A stretch of DNA of 64,000 nt from Sphagnum compactum (Eukaryota > Bryophyta > Sphagnopsida > Sphagnales). The notes under the pieces are model-generated. The model did not search any database, had not been told where the DNA came from, and worked only from the letters and a program-made list of their open reading frames with translations. Where the stretch lies: NCBI GenBank assembly GCA_965153455.1, contig OZ234502.1:7037495-7101494 (forward strand), given 5' to 3'. Each line of letters opens with the position of its first letter. Within the stretch, counting starts at the first letter, position 1. Below are positions 1-9,900 of the stretch, one piece after another. A program made the translations under genes and the position numbers.

Positions 1-400
1 TGTTTTTCGTTGTTGCTTCGATGTTACACTCTCATATTGTTGTTGGTTTGTTGTTTCCTCATGTTGTTGCTCTATCACATTGTTGCTTGTCCATGGTTAC
101 TCCATGTTGTTATTCGTTTACGACTCTTCCTTAGCATTGCTATTTGTTTGTGGTTATTTTTTCGCATTGTTGTTGGTTTGTCATTGCATTGTTATTGGTC
201 CATCCTCACACAACTATTGGTCCTATGTCATGCCTTCACACTCCTACTATTGCTATGTTGTTATTCTTTCAACCTCAAGCACCATGCCCAACTTTATACC
301 TATTAGGTTTGTCATTGTTGCTCCTTTGTGTTATTGTTGCTTTATTGTTGTTCCATGTGTTTGGTTAGTAAATCACCCCCCCCACCACCAAACAATTTGC
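1..400. repeat. G/T-rich low-complexity sequence
   Basis: The stretch is dominated by GTT, TTG and CAT words and has few stop codons on the plus strand, which opens overlapping frames of up to about 110 codons. The translations are Leu/Val/Cys-rich with no recognisable domain. I see no splice-site logic or start context, so I treat it as simple-sequence DNA. Confidence 0.6.
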
Positions 401-860
401 TTGTGCAAGTAGCTATGGAGTGTGGAGTTCAACCAAGAAGCTTTTGCAAGCTCTAGTAGCAAACACCAAGTAAGTTTTTTCTCTTTTTTTTCAAGTTTTT
501 TTTTCGTTTTTTCCTTTTTGATGTTGTTTTTTTTGTTTTTTTTTTCATTTTTTGCAATATTTTAATGTAGACATCAAAACAATTTAATTCGTTTTTTTTT
601 CTTTTTCATTTTCTCCATTTTTCTTTTTGGTCTTTTTTTGCATGTAGTTGTGGATTGTGGAGCTTAACGAACAAGCTCCTCCAAAAAAAACTAGGTAAGT
701 TTTTTTTTTTTTTTTCTTTTGTTTTTTTTGTTTTTATTACTTCATTTTTTTTGGAAAATATTTTCATGTAAATGTCTTTCTTTTCTAGAAAAAAAATTCA
801 TTTATTTCCCTTTTTCTAATTTTTTTGTAAAACTTTGATGTGGATGTTTGTTTTTTAGTC
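400..860. repeat. Imperfect ~236-bp duplication with T tracts
   Basis: A block starting near 406 (GTAGCTATGGAGTGTGGAGT, then AAGC and a GTAAGTTTTTT tract) recurs near 644 (GTAGTTGTGGATTGTGGAGC, then CAAGC and a GTAAGTTTTTTTT tract). Each copy is followed by long T runs. No gene is visible. Confidence 0.5.
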
Positions 861-1318
861 GCAGTAATTGTTTTTCAATTGCATTTGCATCTTTTGCATC
901 TTGTGAAAGGAAAAAAAGTGAGTGACTTTGTTCAATGTAAATGTCGATACCCTTGATTTTGTTGATGGTTTGGTAGAGCATAAGGATACATAATTCTTTT
1001 CCCCCATTTGTCAGGTGAAAATGTTTTGTGAAAATTGAAAATGGAAAAATGATCCCAAAATGAAAAAAAGAATGAATGTGAAATATTTATGAACAATGTT
1101 GTAATGGAAATACATATAATGGAAAATCAAATCTGAAATTTTTGAAAGTTTTCAAATAGAAGTGAACAGAAGTTCATAAAAACAACAAAAATAAATAATA
1201 ATAATTGAAAAAACTTGCATGTTCAAAAAGAAAAGGAAAAATCACAATATAAATGCATTGTGTTGAGCTTTTTATTGTGTGAATGACAATAAATAAATTG
1301 ATGTGACAATGCCAAACA
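861..1318. other. AT-rich DNA, nothing recognised
   Basis: There is no frame of note and no tandem repeat. The stretch precedes the hAT relic and may hold its 5' end, but I could not find a terminal inverted repeat. Confidence 0.4.
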
Positions 1319-3290
1319 ATGAGATGTATACTTTGTTACAACAATTCAATCTTTATAACTAATGCAAAACCACAAGTAAATAAAGGTTTATTTTTAAACA
1401 ACACAACAAATGGCATAATATCATTGAAAAAACATGTGTTTGCAAATCATTCTAACATTGCAAAGATGTTTGAAAAAGTAAACAATGTTATAAAAGATAA
1501 TTGGATAAAAAACTTGCCAAAAAATACTTAATTTATTTAACAATGTCATTTCCAAAGCTTGTTATTGCTACAAAAGATCCTTTTAAAAAGTGAATGTGTA
1601 GCAAAAGTATTTTGTGAAAGACTTGGGTTTGTTGATTTTTAAAAACCATTTGCCCATGCAATTTGTTGAAAATCCATAGTTGAAATAGTTTAGTTTGCAT
1701 TTATGCCCTAATGTTGTGTTGCCTTCTAGAAGACAATTTTCACAAGAAATTATGCATCAGTTGATGTAAAAAACTAAATAGTTGTATGTCATACCATCTT
1801 TGGTAGAATGCCATTCTACAATTGCTAGTTTTGATCTCTATATGTCAAAAGGTGTTAATGAGATCATTGCATTTGTGGTTAATTTTTTGGGGGTTGATTG
1901 GTAGTCAAAACATATCACAATTGGACTTTTTGAAACTATAGATATTTTAGGGCAATCCTTGGGCAAGAATTTGATTACGTTATTGGACAAATATGACGAA
2001 GAAAAAAAATTGCTTATGTGAATGATGAAGGTTTTAACTTCAATACTATGATTGCAACTTTCAAGTCAGTTGTAAATTGTGATATTTTGGGCTTAAAGGA
2101 AAAATTTCATTGTACATGTTTTTATCATGCATTTTTTAAAGGCCTATTAGTATGTTGCAACTAATGAAATTTTTTGTAAGGCTTTGAAATTTCTTTCTAT
2201 CAAACTTGTTCAATTTGATATGCAAAAAATGTGTAACTTGACCTGAAAAATCTAGAAAAGGCATACAAGAAGGAACAAAGCTTGTTCTAATTCAAACCTT
2301 TCTCAAAGAAGATTGAATATTTCAATGAAAATAGGTAAGGGATGTTATAGTGGAAAAAGCGCAATTGGAATGACAACCTAATTGCCACTTCTTTTCATTT
2401 GGCACATTTGCCAAATTGTTGTAAATAATCTATCCCTTGTTATCTGTGCTTGTGCCCAAACTAATATAGGGGTCATTAGTTAATAAGTGATGCGCTTCAT
2501 TCTATCATATCCATGAATTTGAAATTAAAAGGAGAAATTGAATTTCCACCTTCTTTTAACACCATAATCAAAAAGGATTCTAATGTGACCATTGAATTGA
2601 TGAGTTTGTAACATCAAGAAAGAGGTGCATGATGTTTTGGATTATTTAATGAGAAAATATGAAAAAACACATAATATGTCAACTATGGTGTTCGATCCAA
2701 GTTCTTCATTCACCGATCGTGAACAAGGAATAGTGATTGTTGAATAATGACACAAAATATTTATATCCTATGTTTTTAAAAAGATATCATTTTCATTCAT
2801 TGATTGAAGATGATAATAACATTACTGACCAACAAGTGGATGATCATTACAATTTAATTATTTTCGAAATCGTAACAAAGACAAATGAACCAATAAAAGA
2901 GCTTGTCAAAAGAGAATTCTTAATGTTAAAGCATTTTCAAGTGGATGTTAAAAAGATCAAATGCCTTCTTTAGTGGTGGGAAAAACATGAAGCCATGTTT
3001 CCCACAAGTATATTTCTTGCCCATCAAATTTTAAGCATTGTTGGTTCTCAAATTTAGATTGAAAAAACTTCTCCTTAGTTTGTATACTTACAAATTTAAG
3101 GTGTCAATTGCAATAAAAAAAAAAAATGTGAACAAAAATTGGCCTACCTAATGACCCTATGATTGGTTGTGAATCCACTTCTAGCTTGGTAGAACTCATT
3201 ATTAAGATGGATTATGTTTTGAAAGAGGAATTAAAGCAATTTGAAAGGGCTTTTGAAAGAGACCAAATTTTTGATACATAGAATTATAAT
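1319..3290 (+). pseudogene. Degenerate hAT-family transposase with BED zinc finger
   Basis: This is a relic of a hAT (hobo/Ac/Tam3) DNA transposon. The first open segment (1319-1531) carries a BED-type finger: CILC (C-x2-C) followed by SLKKHVFANH (H-x4-H). Downstream, with frame shifts and many stops, come pieces in the order of the family: FDLYMSKGVNEIIAF near 1830-1880, then HITIGLF and a DILGQSLG segment (about 1910-1970). The C-terminal dimerisation region follows: a frame at 2737-2973, then WWEKHEAMFPT and HQILSIVGSQI near 2970-3055, and VNKNWPT near 3128-3150. The Trp pair and the order of blocks match hAT transposases. Stops interrupt every block, so it is not functional. Element ends were not found. 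Family call is confident; boundaries are approximate. Confidence 0.85.
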
Positions 3291-4094
3291 TTTTTTTAAT
3301 GAATATTTTTTATTCTATTTTTTCAATTTTGATATTCAGATTGTGAGAATTGGTCAAGAAAACTGACTATCATGAAGCTTGTGAAAATCTACAACCTTCA
3401 TAACCAACTTATAATTTTTAAAAAATATATTGATACTTGAGTCAATTCTCACCAATACTTATTTTTTTTAAGAACAAAAATTGGGTCGGTTCTCACATAG
3501 AACCTTAAAAAATCGAAATTGATAATTCTCCTAAAAAGAAGTGAGAACCATTCAACACTAGTTAAAACTATTGCCCTAACATATCTACCTTTAAGAGGAG
3601 GCAATAGTCTTAACTTTTTAAAGTGGAAATAGTCATCTTAGTTGATAACCTTCAAATCAAGCTTTTGACCACATGATGTGTGAAATAACAACACACACAT
3701 AATTATGTAAAGGATTTTGATATCACGAGATAATTTGTATACAACAGGCAATGGCCAATTTGTCTTTTCCATAAAAACAACATTTGCTTGTATTGGTATA
3801 AAAGGTTGCTGAAAATCTTTCTAGTCATATAATATCCCCCTATGTATTTTGTAAGTGACAAATAGCATTACTTAATGATCGATGGTTTGAGGTGTCACTT
3901 GAAAAACTCGGGTTTTATTATGTCATGGATTAGGCAATGGATCACATGGGTACAAACCCAACATTTTGTTAAACACTGTAGTACAAGGGCAGCTTCAACA
4001 CATGTTTGTCAAATAATTAATTAAATTCCAAGATTCCAATTTCCAACCATAGAATATTCTTTTATATTCTTACACATTCCCTATTTTCCTTCAA
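3291..4094. other. AT-rich DNA with a short inverted motif
   Basis: No gene is visible. A GTGAGAATTGGTCAAG motif near 3344 recurs inverted near 3435-3455 (CTTGAGTCAATTCTCAC), forming a weak foldback of about 110 bp. GGTTCTCAC/GAGAACC words continue to 3550. Confidence 0.35.
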
Positions 4095-4166
4095 AACCCT
4101 AAACCCTAACCCTAAACCCTAAACTTGTAATAGAATAAACTTAACTCTATTACAAGTTTAGGGTTT
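4095..4166. repeat. Interstitial telomere motif in a perfect inverted repeat
   Basis: About four TTTAGGG-type units (written CCCTAAA here) lie at 4095-4123. The last unit opens a 21-nt arm (4114-4134, beginning AAACCCTAAACTTG). It is matched perfectly by its reverse complement at 4146-4166, with an 11-nt loop between the arms. Confidence 0.85.
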
Positions 4167-4870
4167 GGGAGAGTGTCCTCTAAGGATGGCATCTTACATG
4201 TAAGATTCCACATCTCAAAGGGCCTCATTTGTAGGGGAAGGCCTTAATAATGCCCTCCAACGGGGGCCATCCTGAAGTAAGGGACTTGTCGAAGGCAGCA
4301 TTGGTGATGAGTGTGGGCCTCAATGTATTTTGGTAAAGCGCCCACCAGCAGGCCTTACCTGGCATAGAAAACCCAACCAAACAAATGCCCAAGTACGTTA
4401 TGTGTAAGGTCCTCTCATGCCCAACTACCTTCTGTGTACAGTGCCATCCCACTCTGTTGCTGTGAAATCCTGCTTACTAAGGGCATCTTTTGTTGGTGCC
4501 GCTGCAGGAGCTTCAAATGTTTGTTTCAATTCTACACAGATGAAACTGAGAAAATGGTGCACAAGAAAGACGGTAAGAAGAAAAAGAACAGAGAGGAGTA
4601 GGAGCTGGATTCATGGACTAAAACTTGTATGTTTGTTGTTGTGACAGCTAGACCCAGTCTTTGTTTTCATGGCTGGTAACATGATCTACAAAGGTTGAAT
4701 CATGACTCCTATTGGACTTTGCAAGCATGATTGTTCTATAGCCTCACTCTACTATAGATTCTACATTGTAATGTAGAGAAGCAAAAAAGACAAAGTTGTA
4801 CAACAGTAAACCTGAGGTGATTCAAAAGAACAAGAGGAAACAAAACTTGGTGGACCTCTATAAAGGAGAT
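4167..4870. other. 3' flank of the SDR gene
   Basis: Short frames occur on both strands (4225-4452 minus, 4417-4644 plus) but show no family resemblance. The stretch probably holds the 3' untranslated region of the minus-strand SDR gene. No clear AATAAA was found on the minus strand. Confidence 0.4.
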
Positions 4871-6975
4871 TCAGTCCACTTCCCAAATTGCCAGTTCCAA
4901 CTGGCTGCTAAGACCTATTTGATTTGGTATCACTGCACACTGGAATTTCTCTGGGAACGGGCGGACATCCAACTCATGGGTCCATGCACTCATATGTTGA
5001 GAGTGAACATGCCAGTAGATCTCTGCAATTGCATCTGGTTTCATCATGGTTTCCTCTCTTATGGTGTTATACCTGGCATCCACATCAGGTTCAGCAGCAT
5101 GCTATTCAGTGGCTAATCCTACTGTGCAGCAACTTCACTCAGCACATATCAAGGTTTCTACTTGTCATCAATCTCCATTAGTTGCTACATACCATTATAT
5201 TGCTGTAATTGTTGAGAAAAAAAACCTTAAACAATTAGAGCAGAAGAAAATTGAGCTTCACCTGAAACTTGCAGAAAATATTTTCTGTGAGGTATCCAAT
5301 GGTGGGGGGGGAATTACCTGGCACTGGATATGAAACCATCGACAATTATATGTGCCACATGGATGCCTTGTGGTTGGTATTCTCGTGCCAGACTCTGTGC
5401 CAGTGCCCTCAATGCAAATTTCCCACAAGAAATTTTCTCGAAGCTCCCCAATGATATACAGATAAAAATAAAAACTACCCTAAAAATTTGGGAAAAGGGG
5501 GGGCTCATTGCAAGGAAGAGATACTAGAGAAAGGAAAAAGACCGCACCTAACCCTGAAAACCCTGCACCTGCACACATGGAAGCAGTAGCTCCTGTGAAA
5601 AGCAGGGTGCCTTTTTGCCCCTCAACCATGCCTCGTTTGACCTGTCAGCACAGACTTTCGCAACTTCAGGTATTATCAAGCAGGAAGCAAAGAGCCAGAT
5701 ACTATTGATTTCAGCTGCAGAATTGATTACCGAACATGAAATAACTCAGATAATATTGACTATCATTGTGCTGAGAACATAGAGAAAATTTGTTCTCCCA
5801 ATGTGGCATATTGGTAGAGATAAACCCAACGAATTCCAGCATTATCACAGCTCAAACCCTAAGGCAGTCGACATCAACAAGCATCAAAGTAGCATTGACA
5901 GGTGAAGCCAACATGTATAAATAGACCCACACCTGCTGAACGCAGAGGAAAGCACCAACACAATGTATTGTTATCGATCACTCGAATGACTCTGCATTAA
6001 TCTCTGTGAACTTTGGAGGAGGCCAGGGAAACGGCGTATTTGCATTGTACACCTGCATAGCCAAAACACTTCAGCGTAGTATCTCACACTGACAGTTATC
6101 ACCCTGTTGTCCTCCACCCCCCCCCCCAAAGAAAAAAACAGGGACCATAGAAATGTAGAGTTCCAAAAATCAAAATATTGACAGTATGAGTATACCCAAT
6201 GTGCATTCATGAGAAAGTTCATCAGCTTACAGATTCCACTAATTGCAAGACCAAAAACCAAATCCCATCCAAAAATAAATTAAAAAATCTCTCCAACACG
6301 AATTGCATAATCGTGAGCACTTTCACAGAAATAGTTCATTCACCGTATGGACCATCAAACTCAAAATGTGTGTTTGACAGCAAAATAGTTGTATTGGGCT
6401 GCAAAGGTGATCCAAAGAAATGGAGATGGGTAACAAGCATTTTCACACTGGTGAGATGACCAAAAACCAATTTCACAGAGGAAAGTTGTACTACCAAGGC
6501 TTCAACGAGTCCCAGAGAATTGACTGCTTCAAATGCTTCCTTCACTGACTTGGAATTGGCACAATCAATACCAATTGCGCACACCTGCCCAGACTTTTCC
6601 ATCTCCATAATGTCTTGAACCATCTTTGTGAGCTTCTCTGCAATCCCAAAACGTGCACTCCATGTCTCCTCAAATTTCAGATCATCTGTTGGAGCTGGAA
6701 TACTACTGGTCACGGTTAGAAAATTCACATGGGTCCTCAGAAACACGGCAGACTGGAAATCTCTGGACAGGATGATAGCAAACCCTAAACCCTGAACACC
6801 ACCCAAAAAATAGACTAACAAAATCAGAGAAAGAGAAGCGACAAAGAGAGGGCGGTAGTGGGTAACCCAAATCTCTGGACAGGATAGCAACAGTGTATTT
6901 TTCATGGGCAAAGCGTCTGGCGATGGCGAGACCTAAGCCAGGTCCAACCCCCACCACAACAGCCACACCCACCAT
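4871..6975 (-). CDS. Atypical short-chain dehydrogenase/reductase, multi-exon (possibly damaged)
   Basis: A Rossmann-fold NAD(P)-binding SDR of unknown substrate. It resembles a plant family (Arabidopsis At3g01980-like, from memory). Exons on the minus strand with GT-AG borders and matching phases: 6975-6867, 6637-6495, 6052-5982, [5770-5731 tentative], 5641-5553, 5443-5318, 5072-4871. Residue numbers include the tentative exon. GVGPGLG at 9-15 is the GxxxGxG cofactor motif. ALVYNA crosses the exon 2/3 join and VEGQKGTLLFTGATAS precedes the catalytic-type Ser (about 142). SCGKFALRAL gives the Lys (about 159), but the Tyr position of YxxxK is Ile, as in Tyr-less members of this family. The C-terminal block PDAIAEIYWH...WTHELDVRPF is family-typical. 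The product would be about 259 residues. An upstream in-frame ATG at 7032 would add 19 residues; I chose 6975 because the domain starts there. The tentative exon has an in-frame TGA, so the locus may be a pseudogene or that exon may be wrong. Confidence 0.8.
5731..5770 (-). other. Tentative 40-nt SDR exon 4 with in-frame TGA
   Basis: The preceding exon ends in phase 2 and the following exon starts in phase 0. The missing exon must therefore be 1 mod 3 long and encode about 13-16 residues of the 'KSLAVSTVGAFLCAQQ' type. This interval is bounded by CTCAG and GTAATC and fits the phase. It reads TMIVNII-stop-VISCS, with V, hydrophobic and C positions aligning and TGA at 5748-5746 where the family has Gly. 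The alignment is short and could be chance. Confidence 0.35.
6757..6795. repeat. Copy of SDR exon 1 end, next to telomere motif, inside intron 1
   Basis: Positions 6757-6780 repeat exon 1 positions 6869-6889 (AAATCTCTGGACAGGAT then AGCA) with one 3-nt insertion. They are followed at once by two telomere-type units (AAACCCTAAACCC, 6782-6795). This makes intron 1 look in part like a second exon 1 end in another frame. Confidence 0.7.
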
Positions 6976-7221
6976 AGCTGAAGGCAAACTGAACCCACGT
7001 CCAGAATACAAACTACTTCTTCCAAAAAGCAAACAAAGAAGCTCCTGTGAGATGAGCTCAACACCACCAACAACACCACCAGCACAAGAGTTTTTCTTCG
7101 GTTGCTAACGCAACAACTCCCTTTGGAAGATGTTCTGCTCCTCGTCTACTCATTTATGTCAACGTGTCGGTGTATCATCGTCATCATCACGCTCTCAACT
7201 GGATGGGTGGGTCCCGATGCT

Positions 7222-7735
7222 TGCTCTTCCCCGCTCACTGCTGCTAATTCTGATGCTAATCCCATCACTAATTGGGTCATCTTTGCCCCTATTGCTGCTA
7301 ATTCTGATGCTAATCCCATCACCAATTGTGTTGTCTTCACCCCTATTACTGCTAATTCTGATGGGATTTTGAATTCTGATGCTAATCCCATCACTAATTG
7401 GGTCATCTTCGCCCCTACTGCTGCTAATTCTGATGCTAATCCCAACCCCAATTGTGTCGTCTTCACCCCTATTACTGCTAATTCTGATGGGATTTTGAAT
7501 TCTGATGCTAATCCTATCACTAAATGTGTCATCTTCACCCCTACTGCTGCTAATTCTGATGCTAATCCCATCACTAATTGTGTCATCTTCACTCCTACTG
7601 CTGCTAACTCTGATGGGATTTTGAATTCTGATGCTAATCCCATCACTAATTGTGTCATCTTCGCCCCTAGTGCTCCTAACTCTGATGAGATTTTGAATTC
7701 TGATGCTAATCCCGTCACTAATTCCGTCATCTCCC
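7222..7735. repeat. 54/69-bp minisatellite upstream of the SDR gene
   Basis: About eight units of 54 or 69 bp carry the core GCTAATTCTGATGCTAATCC and then a TCATCTTCACCCCTA-type segment. The longer unit adds GATGGGATTTTGAAT. Both unit lengths are multiples of three and lack stops, so a plus-strand frame (7102-7830, 242 codons) and two minus-strand frames stay open. On the plus strand the repeat reads ANSDANPITN...VIFTPT. The array lies just upstream of the SDR start, in its promoter side. I do not call it a gene: the open frames follow from the unit length, and no known domain is present. Confidence 0.8.
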
Positions 7736-8580
7736 CCCCCCCGGCCACTGCAGACGCAAGAAGAGACGAACAACCACGAAGACAAAATTGCGGTCGTCAG
7801 CTTTCGGGCAGACAAAAAAAATCTTCTTAGTTCTTTTCGGAAATTTCGCCTCCTTAGCTTTTCTCTACCTTTCCCCACACACTTTTTCTGCATGGCTGCC
7901 CATTGTGAGTCCCAGGTATTTTAAACTATTAAGTAAAATTTACAATAAATAAAATAAATTTTCTTTTTCAAATTTGTGAGGAGGTAAGTGGGTTGGAGAT
8001 CATTCCACACAAAAAAATCCTCCTACTATGCTGACTATGGGCCATTTTGTTCCAACAAAAAGCCCTTATTTCAAAATTGCAATATCCAAAATTTGGCAAT
8101 TTTTTCCAAAAGATTAGCAATCTTAGTGGAATTTTCACTAGAAAAACAAATGAAAATAAAAAAGAGTCTAAGGCATCCTTTTGAATTGTTAGCTACCTAA
8201 TTTTAACTTATTATAGAAATAGGGTGATTTATTTTTCTTTTATCAAAATCTGACAAATTTGGATCATTTTTTTTCCATTAAAAACCTTAAACCCTAAACC
8301 TTAAAAATTTGCAAAAAAAATCGCACCCAAAAATTTCACTGCATATCCTGATTTTCAGCCGGGCAGTGAAACAATTGAAATCAAGTGGGAGATAGTGTCA
8401 AGCAAGGATGGTAACCCTAAACCCTAAACCCTCAGCGAAATTGTCACACTCTCTCTCACACATACACATATATAGTGTCTCACACACACACATAGTGTGA
8501 GGGAAAATTAGCATGTTCTCCAAATTGACAACCCAACCTACGGAATATCAAAAGGGTCAAACAATAATATACGTAGAATC
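7736..8580. other. AT-rich DNA with telomere motifs and CA/TCTCACA repeats
   Basis: Degenerate telomere units occur at 8282-8303 and 8412-8432 (CCCTAAACCCTAAACCC). A CACACATA/TCTCACACA simple repeat runs at about 8445-8500. No gene is recognised. Confidence 0.5.
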
Positions 8581-9420
8581 GTATGCCATATGTTAAGGAA
8601 AGATGCCAAGTATAGGCCTAAATGCTCCTTGCCCCAAGCTAAAATGCTCAAATCATAAGCCAAAATGCTTTATAATATTATAACCTTGTGCCAAAATGCT
8701 CAAGCAAAACATTGATAATATTGTGTTGAGAGATATCAATTCTTGGCCTAAATTGGAACATCAAGCTAGAAGAAACATATTTCATAATCTCAATTTTGTA
8801 TTTTTTTTTATATTCAAATAATTATGTGTTTGAACCTATGTTTGTTGTTTATTGCACTTGAAGACATTTTATTTTTATGATGATTGAGACATTAAAACAT
8901 TGACAAACAAAATATGTGAGATGCGAATTCTTTTATAAATTAAAGAATATTCTTGTCCAAGTTTTAGGACATTTGTTTAAAACCACAACAAATGATTGTC
9001 ATTTTTGTTGTTCCCATGGTCAATTGTCTTCAAGAAGTGGTCACTCTTTTGGTTTTAAGCACTTTAACTTATTATCTGAACCTTAATATGTTAAAATGTT
9101 TACACCACAAGGTAAAATGCATAGATAATAAATCAAAATGCTTAAGAATATTATAACCTTAGGTCACAAGCCAAAATGCTTAGACTATAAGCAAAAATGG
9201 TTAAGAATATTATAGTTCTTTAAGCCACAAATCAAAATGCTTAGACCATGAGTTCAAATGCTTTAAAATGTTATAGTTCCTTAAGTCACAAGGCAAAATG
9301 CTTAGACCATAAGCCAAAAATGCTTAAAAATATTATAGTTCCTCAAGCCACAAGCCAAAATGGTTTGACCTCAAATCAAAATGCTTAAGAATATTATAGT
9401 TCCTTAAGCCAACTAATTGT
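8580..9420. repeat. AAAATGCTTA-type tandem repeat, ~61-bp period
   Basis: Between about 9110 and 9420 a unit containing 'CAAGCCAAAATGCTTA' and 'AATATTATAGTTCCTTAAG' recurs. The TATAGTTC word falls near 9211, 9272, 9334 and 9395, a period of 61-62 bp. Looser related units (CAAAATGCT) begin near 8630. The stretch between them holds no gene. Confidence 0.75.
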
Positions 9421-9640
9421 TAGTTACCTTACTATCCCCTACTTACCTTATCTAACTAGTTAGCCTACCTTACTTAAAAACCTACCTTAACCTAGTAATT
9501 GATACACAATTTTAGAAAATATATTTATTTACCTACCTACCTACTATACTACTTTATAAACTTCCTAAGTACCTACCTTACCATAACTATTTCCCTACCT
9601 ATAAGGGGCCTACCTACAACCTACAAGTACATGTGTAATA
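9420..9640. repeat. ACCTACCT-rich block
   Basis: Repeated CTACCTA/CTTACC words, the complement of the GGTAGG words seen at about 17240, 22100 and 37600-38800. No coding signal. Confidence 0.6.
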
Positions 9641-9669
9641 TTTATATTCTCAAATTTTATGATTATATG

Positions 9670-9900
9670 TCATATTTGACTACATGTTTCATTTTACTAC
9701 ATTCGTGTCCTTTTTGACTAAAGATGTTCATGTTTTGTCCTATTTGACTACATGTTTCATTTTACTACATTCGTGTCCTTTTTGACTAAAGATGTTAATG
9801 TTTTGTCCTATTTGACTACATGTTTCATTTTACTACATTCGTGTCCTTTTTTACTAAAGATGTTCATGTTTTGTCCTATTTGACTACTTGTGTTATTTGA
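9670..9900. repeat. 68-bp tandem repeat, about 3.5 copies
   Basis: The word TTTGACTACATGTTTCATTT recurs with its GAC at 9678, 9746 and 9814, and a partial copy has GAC at 9882. The period is exactly 68 bp and the units are nearly identical, which suggests recent amplification. Confidence 0.9.

Noticed and set aside
10-412. Overlapping plus-strand membrane-like proteins at the window start
   Set aside because: Several frames are open at once in G/T simple sequence, which is typical of low complexity and not of a gene.
6336-6911. A single 191-codon minus-strand gene
   Set aside because: It is open across SDR intron 1 and exon 2. Family sequence starts only at 6637 and the true upstream exon is at 6975-6867 in another frame.
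9670-9900. CRISPR-like array
   Set aside because: Whole units repeat with no unique spacers, and the DNA is eukaryotic.
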